Made by a program: the position numbers and the translations under genes
NCBI GenBank assembly: GCA_030618505.1
Contig: JAUXDF010000221.1
Location: forward strand, 1 to 5,847
DNA length: 5,847 nt
Reading direction: 5' to 3'
Source: Spongiibacteraceae bacterium
Lineage (GTDB): Bacteria > Pseudomonadota > Gammaproteobacteria > Pseudomonadales > PIVM01
Shown here: positions 1-5,449 of the stretch, piece after piece
Position numbering within the stretch: position 1 is the stretch's first letter
How the letters are laid out: each line of letters begins with the position of its first letter
Notes under the pieces: model-generated
What the model saw: the letters and a program-made list of their open reading frames with translations, nothing else
What the model was told of the DNA's origin: nothing
Databases searched by the model: none

Positions 1-110
1 TTGTTATCGTTTATTGCAATAGCGTGTTTTGTCAGAATGCAGTCATGCGGGATTACCGGGATAATCCATTCAGCATAGATCAAAGTTTCAACAGTTTTTA
101 TGTTATCCAT
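1..110 (-). CDS. mtaD: Amidohydrolase of the TRZ/ATZ family, probable methylthioadenosine/S-adenosylhomocysteine deaminase MtaD (N-terminus only)
   Basis: Reading the minus strand from ATG at 110-108 gives 36 codons that stay open to the left edge. The product begins MDNIKTVETLIYAEWIIPVI, and its next part contains ILTKHAIAIND. This matches the N-terminal beta-sandwich strand pattern of MtaD-like amidohydrolases (aliphatic-x-A-x-W-hydrophobic-hydrophobic-P, then a 'vLxxHAlai-(D/N)-(D/N)G' segment). In family members this is followed by the metal-binding HxH barrel, which lies outside the window. The family deaminates 5'-methylthioadenosine or S-adenosylhomocysteine in the cytoplasm, linking it to methionine salvage. 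An in-frame TAA at 143-141 lies upstream, and the ATG at 110 is the only ATG between it and the coding match, which fixes the start. No strong Shine-Dalgarno is visible. The gene is divergent from gyrA; in Pseudomonas an mtaD-ubiG block also lies next to gyrA, which supports the call. The exact substrate is inference, since only the N-terminus is seen. Confidence 0.72.
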   Translation of the reverse strand, partial: MDNIKTVETLIYAEWIIPVIPHDCILTKHAIAINDN

Positions 111-174
111 AATCTTGGTATTTGTTCTCTTTTTGAGCTGTTATATCTTGTCTTTCAAGTGGTTTTTTCAGGTC

Positions 175-201
175 TCGACAAATTTGCGTAGCAAGTATAA
201 C
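175..201 (+). promoter_or_regulatory. Candidate sigma-70 promoter upstream of the small ORF
   Basis: TCGACA at 175-180 (5 of 6 match to TTGACA) and TATAAC at 196-201 (5 of 6 match to TATAAT) are separated by 15 bases, slightly shorter than the usual 16-18. A transcript starting near 208 would have a short leader into the Shine-Dalgarno at 216-221. It would also run on into gyrA, so it could serve as a distal gyrA promoter. The match is by eye only and chance similarity in AT-rich DNA is possible. Confidence 0.25.
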
Positions 202-230
202 GGGAAAAGAGATAAAAGGAGATGTTGCCC

Positions 231-290
231 ATGTCTTTGCTTATGCTGTTGCCCAAAAAACAGTCATTTAGTGCCTGTTTCTTGCCCTAA
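231..290 (+). CDS. Possible 19-residue small protein or leader peptide upstream of gyrA
   Basis: ATG at 231 opens a 19-codon frame ending in TAA at 288-290, encoding MSLLMLLPKKQSFSACFLP. What makes it notable is the ribosome binding site: AAGGAG at 216-221 within a purine-rich stretch (214-222), nine bases before the ATG. This is a better Shine-Dalgarno than any annotated gene here has except perhaps hisC. An in-frame ATG at 222 overlaps the Shine-Dalgarno and is unlikely to be used. The peptide has a leucine-rich hydrophobic start, then two lysines and a polar/hydrophobic tail; I do not recognise it. A hairpin (254-284) lies inside the frame. It could be a gyrA-leader regulatory peptide, an independent microprotein, or a chance ORF. 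There is no codon-bias evidence at this length. Confidence 0.33.
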   Translation: MSLLMLLPKKQSFSACFLP

Positions 291-317
291 CTAAGAGTTA
301 GCTATGGCCTTGATCTG

Positions 318-326
318 TGGTATCAT
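318..326 (+). promoter_or_regulatory. Candidate extended -10 promoter for gyrA
   Basis: TG-G-TATCAT at 318-326 fits an extended -10 element (TGn followed by a hexamer with 5 of 6 matches to TATAAT). A weak -35 (TTAGCT, 298-303) sits 17 bases upstream. Initiation would fall near 333, giving gyrA a leader of about 125 bases. Other -10-like hexamers nearby (TGTAAA 369-374, TATAAA 404-409 and 428-433) are alternatives without good -35 partners. The choice is inference. Confidence 0.3.
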
Positions 327-393
327 TTCCGTTTTATTTTGTGCCTTGTTTTAGTCTCGCTTGTTGTGTGTAAATCACATATGAGGTTGGGGT

Positions 394-433
394 GCAATAG
401 CCGTATAAACAGTGGCGCAAATAGCGATATAAA
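394..433 (+). repeat. Imperfect tandem repeat in the gyrA leader
   Basis: GCAATAGCCGTATAAA at 394-409 recurs as GCAAATAGCGATATAAA at 417-433, with one inserted base and two substitutions, a period of about 23 bases. Each copy ends in TATAAA. It lies immediately before the gyrA ribosome binding site. It may be a duplicated promoter or protein-binding element, or a chance resemblance in AT-rich DNA. Confidence 0.4.
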
Positions 434-437
434 TAAC

Positions 438-443
438 AAAGGA
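438..443 (+). promoter_or_regulatory. Ribosome binding site of gyrA
   Basis: AAAGGA at 438-443 is the only Shine-Dalgarno-like sequence before the gyrA ATG. The spacing of 14 bases is longer than the usual 5-10. An in-frame TAA at 434-436 and the absence of any other ATG, GTG or TTG between it and 458 leave no alternative upstream start. Confidence 0.6.
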
Positions 444-457
444 ATCACCAAACCGAT

Positions 458-3016
458 ATGGGTGAAATAACCAAAGATATTGTCCCGGTAAATATTGAAG
501 ATGAGCTTAAGCAGTCGTATCTCGATTATGCGATGAGTGTCATTGTTGGTCGCGCTTTGCCTGATGTGCGCGATGGGCTTAAACCGGTTCACCGCCGCAT
601 ATTGTTTGCGATGAGTGAGCTGAACAACGACTGGAACAAAGCCTACAAAAAATCTGCCCGTGTTGTTGGTGATGTTATCGGTAAGTATCACCCCCACGGT
701 GACTCTGCGGTTTACGATACCATAGTCCGTATGGCGCAGCCTTTTTCGATGCGTTATACCCTGGTTGATGGTCAGGGTAACTTCGGCTCACTTGACGGTG
801 ATTCCGCCGCTGCGATGCGTTATACCGAAATCCGCATGAAGAAAATCTCTCACGAGATGCTCGCTGATTTGGATAAGGAAACTGTTGATTTCGTCGATAA
901 CTACGACGGCACGGAAAGAATTCCCGACGTTATGCCCACCCGAGTTCCCTGTCTGCTGATAAATGGCTCGTCGGGTATTGCGGTGGGTATGGCGACTAAT
1001 ATACCTCCTCATAACTTGACTGAGGTGATGAACGGCTGCCTGGCATTGATTGAAAATCCTGATCTGACCATCGATGAGTTGATGGAGTATATTCCGGGCC
1101 CGGATTTTCCAACAGCGGGTATTATCAACGGTAAAGCTGGCATCTTGATGGCGTACCGTACCGGCCGTGGCCGTATCTATATGCGTGCCAGAGCCAATAT
1201 TGAAGTGAATGAGAAGAATGGCAGAGAGACCATCATCATCACTGAAATCCCTTATCAGCTGAACAAGGCGCGTTTGATTGAAAAAATCGCCGAGCTGGTA
1301 AAAGATAAAAAGATTGAAGGTATTAGTGAGCTGCGCGACGAGTCCGGTAGGGATGTTCGTGTGGTAATAGAGTTGCGTCGTGGCGAAGTTGGTGAGGTTG
1401 TGTTGAATAACCTCTATGCGCAAACTCAGCTTGAAGGTGTTTTTGGTATTAATATTGTCGCCTTGGTTGATGGGCAGCCAAAGATACTGAATCTTAAAGA
1501 GTTGATCGAAGCTTTTATTCGCCATCGTCGTGAAGTGGTTACACGCCGGACGGTATATTTGCTGCGCAAGGCACGTGAGCGGGGGCATATACTGGAAGGT
1601 TTGGCGGTCGCGATTTCCAATATCGATACCATCATTGAATTGATTAAATCCTCTGCCAATACCGCCGAGGCCAAAGAAAAGCTTTCAGCCCGTGGATGGG
1701 CGCCCGGCGAAGTGATGGGTATGTTAGAGCGTGCCGGTGAGGAGGCCTGCCGGCCAGAAGATCTGCCGGTAGAGTTTGGTTTCCGCGAGGGAAATTATTA
1801 CCTTTCTCCTGCTCAGGTCCAGGCGATCCTTGATCTGCGTTTGCAAAAACTGACCGGCTTAGAGCATGAAAAACTGCTTCAGGAATATCAGGAAAGACTG
1901 GAGCAGATTGCTGAGTTTCTGGAAATTCTAGGTAGTCCGGAGCGCTTAATGGAAGTAATTCGCGAAGAGCTGGAAGCAATTGTTGAAGAGTACGGCGATG
2001 AGCGTCGTACCGAAATTGTTTCTTCACGCCTGGATTTGACAGTAGAAGATCTTATTACTGAAGAAGATCGAGTAGTGACCATTTCCCATAATGGTTATGC
2101 AAAAACCCAGCCTTTGGATGTCTATCAATCCCAGCGCCGTGGTGGTATGGGTAAGTCTTCTTCAACGGTTAAAGACGAAGATTTTATTGAGCAGTTATTA
2201 ATTGCCAGTACCCATGACACTATTCTCTGCTTTACCAATGTGGGTAAGGTTTATTGGTTAAAAGTCTATTTGATTCCTGTTGCCAGCCGAACGGCTCGTG
2301 GCAGACCGATGGTGAATTTATTGCCGTTGGAGGAGGGGGAGCGTATTACCTCTATTTTGCCGGTGCATGAATATCTGGATGATCACTTCATCTTTATGGC
2401 AACTGCCAATGGCACCGTTAAGAAAACGGCTATGAAAAATTTCTCCCGTCAGCGTAGTGTTGGTTTGCGTGCACTGGAGTTGGACGAGGGTGATGTGTTG
2501 GTCGGCACCGCCGTTACCAATGGTGATTGTGATGTGATGCTGTTTAGCACCTCTGGTAAATCGGTGCGCTTTAAAGAGGCTGCAGTCAGAGCAATGGGAC
2601 GTACGGCACGTGGTGTGCGGGGTATTCGCCTTGAGCCAGAACATAAGGTGATTTCACTGATCATTCCCGCTGAAAACGGCCGCGTGTTAACCGCCAGTGA
2701 AAACGGTTATGGCAAGCGTACCGAGATTTCCGACTTCCCGACCAAGGGGCGTGGTGGCTCTGGCATTATCGCTATGTCAACCAGTGAGAGAAATGGTGCT
2801 TTGGTGGGAGCGGTGCAGGTCTTTGATGGCGATGAACTCATGCTGATTAGTGATCAGGGCACATTGGTTCGTACCCGCACTGATGAAGTTTCAGTGCTGA
2901 GTAGAAATACCCAGGGTGTACGTGTGATTCGTTTGAAAAAGGACGAGCATCTAGTGGGCGTTGAGCGTATTGACGAGCCGGAAGAGCAGCAGTATGAAGA
3001 GGATGATGACGAGTAG
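458..3016 (+). CDS. gyrA: DNA gyrase subunit A
   Basis: GyrA pairs with GyrB as an A2B2 type IIA topoisomerase that introduces negative supercoils into DNA using ATP. The 852-residue product is full length and aligns closely with the E. coli protein (875 residues). The breakage-reunion domain covers about residues 1-525, with Arg32, the HPHGD motif (78-82), catalytic Tyr122 in AAMRYTEIR, and the intercalating Ile174 region (NGSSGIAVGMATN) all in E. coli register. The quinolone-resistance positions are Ser83 and Asp87, the susceptible-type residues. The C-terminal beta-pinwheel (about 530-840) begins with the GyrA box at 559-565, which reads QRRGGMG; the consensus has Lys or Arg where Met564 stands. 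The tail is short and acidic (EPEEQQYEEDDDE), shorter than in E. coli, where the acidic tail tunes DNA wrapping. The start is the only in-frame ATG after the TAA at 434-436. The identity is certain; the effect of Met564 is unknown. Confidence 0.99.
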   Translation: MGEITKDIVPVNIEDELKQSYLDYAMSVIVGRALPDVRDGLKPVHRRILFAMSELNNDWNKAYKKSARVVGDVIGKYHPHGDSAVYDTIVRMAQPFSMRYTLVDGQGNFGSLDGDSAAAMRYTEIRMKKISHEMLADLDKETVDFVDNYDGTERIPDVMPTRVPCLLINGSSGIAVGMATNIPPHNLTEVMNGCLALIENPDLTIDELMEYIPGPDFPTAGIINGKAGILMAYRTGRGRIYMRARANIEVNEKNGRETIIITEIPYQLNKARLIEKIAELVKDKKIEGISELRDESGRDVRVVIELRRGEVGEVVLNNLYAQTQLEGVFGINIVALVDGQPKILNLKELIEAFIRHRREVVTRRTVYLLRKARERGHILEGLAVAISNIDTIIELIKSSANTAEAKEKLSARGWAPGEVMGMLERAGEEACRPEDLPVEFGFREGNYYLSPAQVQAILDLRLQKLTGLEHEKLLQEYQERLEQIAEFLEILGSPERLMEVIREELEAIVEEYGDERRTEIVSSRLDLTVEDLITEEDRVVTISHNGYAKTQPLDVYQSQRRGGMGKSSSTVKDEDFIEQLLIASTHDTILCFTNVGKVYWLKVYLIPVASRTARGRPMVNLLPLEEGERITSILPVHEYLDDHFIFMATANGTVKKTAMKNFSRQRSVGLRALELDEGDVLVGTAVTNGDCDVMLFSTSGKSVRFKEAAVRAMGRTARGVRGIRLEPEHKVISLIIPAENGRVLTASENGYGKRTEISDFPTKGRGGSGIIAMSTSERNGALVGAVQVFDGDELMLISDQGTLVRTRTDEVSVLSRNTQGVRVIRLKKDEHLVGVERIDEPEEQQYEEDDDE

Positions 3017-3043
3017 AATCAAGACGTGAGTTTAGGTCAAAAG

Positions 3044-3136
3044 ATTGTAGGGTACACCCAAAAAGCGGGCATAAACGGCTCCCGCACCATTTACGCACAT
3101 GACTTTCATTTTGGTGCGGGAGCCGCACCCTACAAT
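3044..3136. repeat. REP/MITE-like interrupted inverted repeat
   Basis: Outer arms ATTGTAGGGT (3044-3053) and ACCCTACAAT (3127-3136) are perfect 10-bp inverted repeats. Inner arms 3076-3089 and 3112-3125 form a perfect 14-bp stem (core CGGCTCCCGCACC) around a 22-base loop. The right side is compact, with one unpaired base (3126) between its arms, while the left side carries 22 extra bases (3054-3075). The right unit is itself a hairpin, GGTGCGG-GAG-CCGCACC (3113-3129). The GTAGGGTGCGG...CCGCACCCTAC style is typical of dispersed palindromic intergenic repeats (REP-like, moved by RAYT-type transposases) in Gammaproteobacteria; that family assignment is from memory. There is no T-run after it, so it is not a standard intrinsic terminator, though it could stabilise or end the gyrA mRNA. 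I see no convincing target-site duplication. Confidence 0.75.
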
Positions 3137-3139
3137 GAC

Positions 3140-3168
3140 TTAGCTTTCGCTTAAATTAATAGCATAAA
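3140..3168 (+). promoter_or_regulatory. Candidate promoter for the serC-pheA-hisC operon
   Basis: The stretch after the inverted repeat (3137-3197) is strongly AT-rich. TTAGCT at 3140-3145 and CATAAA at 3163-3168 are 17 bases apart and could serve as weak -35 and -10 elements, giving a start near 3175 and a leader of about 23 bases. The palindromic element would separate this promoter from gyrA. The hexamers are poor matches, and read-through from gyrA remains possible. Confidence 0.25.
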
Positions 3169-3180
3169 AATTTAATCATT

Positions 3181-3185
3181 TGAGG
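3181..3185 (+). promoter_or_regulatory. Ribosome binding site of serC
   Basis: TGAGG at 3181-3185 lies 12 bases before ATG 3198. A TTG at 3180-3182 is in frame with serC and would add six residues. It overlaps this Shine-Dalgarno and has none of its own, so the ATG at 3198 is the better start. The N-terminus MARVHNF then aligns with that of known SerC proteins. Confidence 0.6.
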
Positions 3186-3197
3186 TTGTTTAACACT

Positions 3198-4277
3198 ATG
3201 GCACGAGTTCATAATTTTTGTGCGGGACCCGCCGCACTGCCGGAAGAAGTTTTAAAGCAGGCCTCCGAAGAGTTGCTCGACTGGCAGGGCAGTGGTTTAT
3301 CCATTATGGAAATGAGCCACCGTAGTGCAGAGATTGTTTCTGTCGTTGAAAAAGCTGAAAGTGATTTTCGTGAGTTGATGAATATCTCCGACGATTACGC
3401 CGTGCTGTTTTTGCAGGGCGGTGCCAGTACTCAGTTTTCAGCAGTACCTTTAAACTTGCTCGGCGATAAAACAACAGCTGATTACGTTAATACCGGGCAG
3501 TGGTCCAAAAAGGCGATTAAAGAAGCCAAGCGCTACTGTGACGTTAATGTTGTAGCTTCTTCAGAAGGGGATAATTTTACCAATATCCCTGCTTTTGATA
3601 GCTGGCAGTTAAATAAAGAGGCGGCCTATCTGCATTACACGCCCAATGAAACCATTGGTGGTGTTGAGTTTTTCTGGACACCGGAAGTTGATGTGCCAGT
3701 GGTTGCCGATATGTCGTCGACCATATTATCTCGTCCGATTGATGTTAATCAGTTTGGGCTTATCTACGCAGGCGCACAAAAGAATATAGGCCCTGCGGGC
3801 TTGACTATTGTTATCGTTCGCAAAGACTTGATGGGTAAAGCACAATCAATGACTCCCACGATGCTTGATTATCAAACCATGGCGGACAACGATTCCATGT
3901 ATAACACGCCACCAACCTATTCTATTTACCTGGCCGGCTTGGTGTTTGCCTGGTTAAAAGAGAAGGGTGGCTTGGCTGCGATGGAAAAATTTAATCGCGC
4001 CAAGGCTGGGCGTCTTTATCAATACATCGATGACAGCGCTTTTTATGCTAACCCCGTGGCCCTCGATAGCCGTTCATTGATGAATGTGCCATTTACCTTG
4101 GCCGATGACAGTCTGGACAAAACCTTTCTGAAAGAGGCTGATGCGGCGGGCTTGTTGAACCTGAAAGGGCATCGATCCGTCGGTGGCATGCGCGCTAGTA
4201 TTTATAATGCCGTAAGTGATCAGGCCTTAGATGATCTGATTAGTTTTATGAAAAATTTCGAGAAAAATCGGGCATAA
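3198..4277 (+). CDS. serC: Phosphoserine aminotransferase
   Basis: SerC is a cytoplasmic, PLP-dependent class V aminotransferase. It converts 3-phosphohydroxypyruvate and glutamate to phosphoserine in serine synthesis, and also acts on the 4-phosphohydroxythreonine step of vitamin B6 synthesis. The 359-residue product is close to the 362 of E. coli. Visible landmarks are the N-terminal NFCAGPAALP segment, substrate-binding His41-Arg42 (MSHRS), the GGASTQF loop at 74-80, Trp102, PNETI at 149-153, Asp171 in the VVADMSS segment, the PLP Schiff-base Lys195 in YAGAQKNIGPAG, NTPPT at 236-240, and the phosphate/carboxylate-binding GHR (324-326) and Arg332 (GGMRASIYNA). The TTG six codons upstream is rejected as a start because it lies on the ribosome binding site. 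The gene follows gyrA by 181 bases including a palindromic repeat, and pheA starts five bases after its stop, so it is probably the first gene of an operon. No defect is seen. Confidence 0.98.
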   Translation: MARVHNFCAGPAALPEEVLKQASEELLDWQGSGLSIMEMSHRSAEIVSVVEKAESDFRELMNISDDYAVLFLQGGASTQFSAVPLNLLGDKTTADYVNTGQWSKKAIKEAKRYCDVNVVASSEGDNFTNIPAFDSWQLNKEAAYLHYTPNETIGGVEFFWTPEVDVPVVADMSSTILSRPIDVNQFGLIYAGAQKNIGPAGLTIVIVRKDLMGKAQSMTPTMLDYQTMADNDSMYNTPPTYSIYLAGLVFAWLKEKGGLAAMEKFNRAKAGRLYQYIDDSAFYANPVALDSRSLMNVPFTLADDSLDKTFLKEADAAGLLNLKGHRSVGGMRASIYNAVSDQALDDLISFMKNFEKNRA

Positions 4278-4282
4278 GTTTA

Positions 4283-5404
4283 ATGGCGGGTACCGAAAAG
4301 GAGCTGGCTAAGCTTCGAGAAGAGATTGACGGCATTGATCAGGAAATCCAAAGCCTGATTAATCAGCGGGCGGGTTGTGCCCAGCGGGTAGCCGATGCCA
4401 AACTGAGCGAGATTCAGGCGCTTGATGGCGATGGAACAGCAGCAGAAGATGTGCTGTTTTATCGCCCCGAGCGTGAAGCACAAGTGCTTCGACGGGTGAT
4501 GGAGCGAAACAGCGGTCCGCTGGATGCGGAGGCAATGGCACATATTTTTCGCGAAATTATGTCCGCCTGCCTCGCGCTGGAAAAACCCATGCAGGTTGCC
4601 TATCTAGGCCCTGAAGGTACCTTTACCCAAGCGGCAGCGATCAAACATTTTGGTCATGCGGTGATATGCCAAAGCCAGGTCACCATCGATGCGGTGTTCT
4701 CCCAGGTGGAAGCCGGGCTTGCCAATTATGGTGTGGTGCCGGTAGAAAATTCTACCGAAGGTATGGTGACTCATACACTTGACAATTTTATTGAATCCTC
4801 ACTAAATATTTGTGGTGAAGTTGAGCTGCCGATTCATCTGCATTTGCTGATTAATAAAAACAGCAGTGCTGATAAAATCAAAAAGATCTGCGCTCATCAG
4901 CAGGCGCTTGGGCAGTGCCGTACCTGGCTAGATAAGAACTGGCCGAATGCAGAGCGGATAGCCGTGAGCAGTAATGGCGAGGGCGCGCGTCTGGCGGAGC
5001 TTTCCGACGATGTGGCGGCGGTGGCCGGTGATATGGCGGCGGATCTTTACAAGATTGAAAAACTTTCCGAGAATATCCAGGATTTCTCCAATAACACCAC
5101 TCGCTTTCTGATTATTGGTCGTGAGCAGGTGAGTTCTAGTGGTGAGGATAAAACATCCATTATTGTTTCCTCTCACAATAAACCGGGAGCCTTGTTTCGC
5201 TTGCTTGAGCCCTTTCATCGAGAGGGGATTATGTTAACGCGTATCGATACGCGTCCGTCTCGCTCGGATACCTGGGCTTATTTGTTTTTTATCGAGTTTG
5301 AAGGGCATCAGCAGGATGAGGCGGTTGCGCGTGTTTTACTTGAGCTTGAAGAGCAATCGATTTTGTTAAAACCTTTGGGGTCTTATCCAAAAGCGGTGTT
5401 GTGA
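4283..5404 (+). CDS. pheA: Bifunctional chorismate mutase / prephenate dehydratase (P-protein)
   Basis: This enzyme converts chorismate to prephenate and then to phenylpyruvate, the committed branch to phenylalanine. The 373 residues show three parts. The AroQ-type chorismate mutase domain (about 1-100) has Arg12, Arg29 and Lys40, equivalent to E. coli Arg11, Arg28 and Lys39, and Arg64 in YRPERE, probably equivalent to Arg51. The prephenate dehydratase domain (about 105-282) has YLGPEGTFTQ, the VPVENSTEG motif (152-160) and the NTTRF motif (271-275). The C-terminal ACT domain (about 290-370) has the NKPGAL loop (299-304) and IDTRP (321-325), the counterpart of the ESRP motif for phenylalanine feedback binding. 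The mutase loop after Lys40 is about a dozen residues longer than in E. coli, and Glu100 appears to occupy the Gln88 position; both are pseudomonad-like. No clear Shine-Dalgarno precedes the ATG, which lies five bases after serC, so translational coupling is likely. Confidence 0.98.
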   Translation: MAGTEKELAKLREEIDGIDQEIQSLINQRAGCAQRVADAKLSEIQALDGDGTAAEDVLFYRPEREAQVLRRVMERNSGPLDAEAMAHIFREIMSACLALEKPMQVAYLGPEGTFTQAAAIKHFGHAVICQSQVTIDAVFSQVEAGLANYGVVPVENSTEGMVTHTLDNFIESSLNICGEVELPIHLHLLINKNSSADKIKKICAHQQALGQCRTWLDKNWPNAERIAVSSNGEGARLAELSDDVAAVAGDMAADLYKIEKLSENIQDFSNNTTRFLIIGREQVSSSGEDKTSIIVSSHNKPGALFRLLEPFHREGIMLTRIDTRPSRSDTWAYLFFIEFEGHQQDEAVARVLLELEEQSILLKPLGSYPKAVL

Positions 5405-5437
5405 TTTATTCAGGTATCATCTTTTAAGGCTGCCTTC

Positions 5438-5443
5438 AGGAGA
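5438..5443 (+). promoter_or_regulatory. Ribosome binding site that sets the GTG start of hisC
   Basis: AGGAGA at 5438-5443 is a strong Shine-Dalgarno, six bases before GTG 5450. No ATG lies in frame nearby, and the encoded N-terminus from this GTG (MSCDFIALA) matches the known N-terminus of Pseudomonas-type HisC. The preceding 33 bases (5405-5437) hold only a trivial short hairpin (AAGG-CTG-CCTT) and no terminator or leader peptide. Confidence 0.85.
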
Positions 5444-5449
5444 CAGTAA

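Larger units (their letters stand above)
111..457. other. Divergent intergenic region between mtaD and gyrA
   Basis: This 347-base gap separates two divergently transcribed genes and must hold the start signals for both. It is AT/T-rich. Visible contents are a strong Shine-Dalgarno followed by a 19-codon ORF (231-290), a second, weaker 16-codon ORF (304-354), an extended -10-like element (318-326), an imperfect tandem repeat (394-433) and the gyrA ribosome binding site. For the minus strand (mtaD) the best -10-like hexamer is TATACT at 199-194, without a convincing -35. A hairpin (254-263 with 275-284, one mismatch) and a 5-bp hairpin (287-291 with 297-301) are present, neither followed by a T-run on the plus strand. 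I see no tRNA, riboswitch or other structured RNA. Confidence 0.7.

Noticed and set aside
50..67. 6-bp hairpin GGATTA-CCGGGA-TAATCC near the left edge
   Set aside because: It lies inside the mtaD coding sequence and has no T-run or further structure; probably chance.
223..255. Direct repeat TGTTGCCCA (223-231 and 247-255)
   Set aside because: It is only nine bases, with no third copy and no link to a known site; likely chance in a low-complexity region.
100..294. 64-codon plus-strand ORF with a hydrophobic start and a cysteine-rich segment (RRCCPCLCLCCCP)
   Set aside because: There is no Shine-Dalgarno before its ATG, its first 11 bases overlap the start of the divergent mtaD, and it resembles no known family. 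The cysteine cluster comes from out-of-frame reading of T/G/C-rich DNA that also holds the better-supported 231-290 frame.
381..470. 29-codon ORF overlapping the gyrA start
   Set aside because: It has no Shine-Dalgarno, no recognisable sequence, and is out of frame across the gyrA start region.
686..730. Possible fluoroquinolone-resistance change in GyrA
   Set aside because: Positions 83 and 87 are Ser and Asp, the susceptible-type residues, so no known resistance change is present.
788..1588. 266-codon minus-strand ORF inside gyrA
   Set aside because: It is antisense to a certain, conserved coding region, has no recognisable domain, and is a shadow of gyrA codon use. The other minus-strand ORFs within gyrA, pheA and the gyrA-serC gap are rejected for the same reason.
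3044..3136. Rho-independent terminator of gyrA
   Set aside because: The stem is long and GC-rich, but the loop is 22 bases and no T-run follows the right arm (GACTTAGC comes next). It is better described as a REP-like repeat, although it may still affect mRNA ends.
3180..3197. TTG start adding six residues to SerC
   Set aside because: The TTG overlaps the serC Shine-Dalgarno and has none upstream; SerC homologues begin at the position of ATG 3198.
5405..5449. Attenuator or Phe/His-rich leader peptide before hisC
   Set aside because: The 45-base gap has no short ORF with Phe or His codon runs and only a 4-bp hairpin. No such leader is seen before serC or pheA either.
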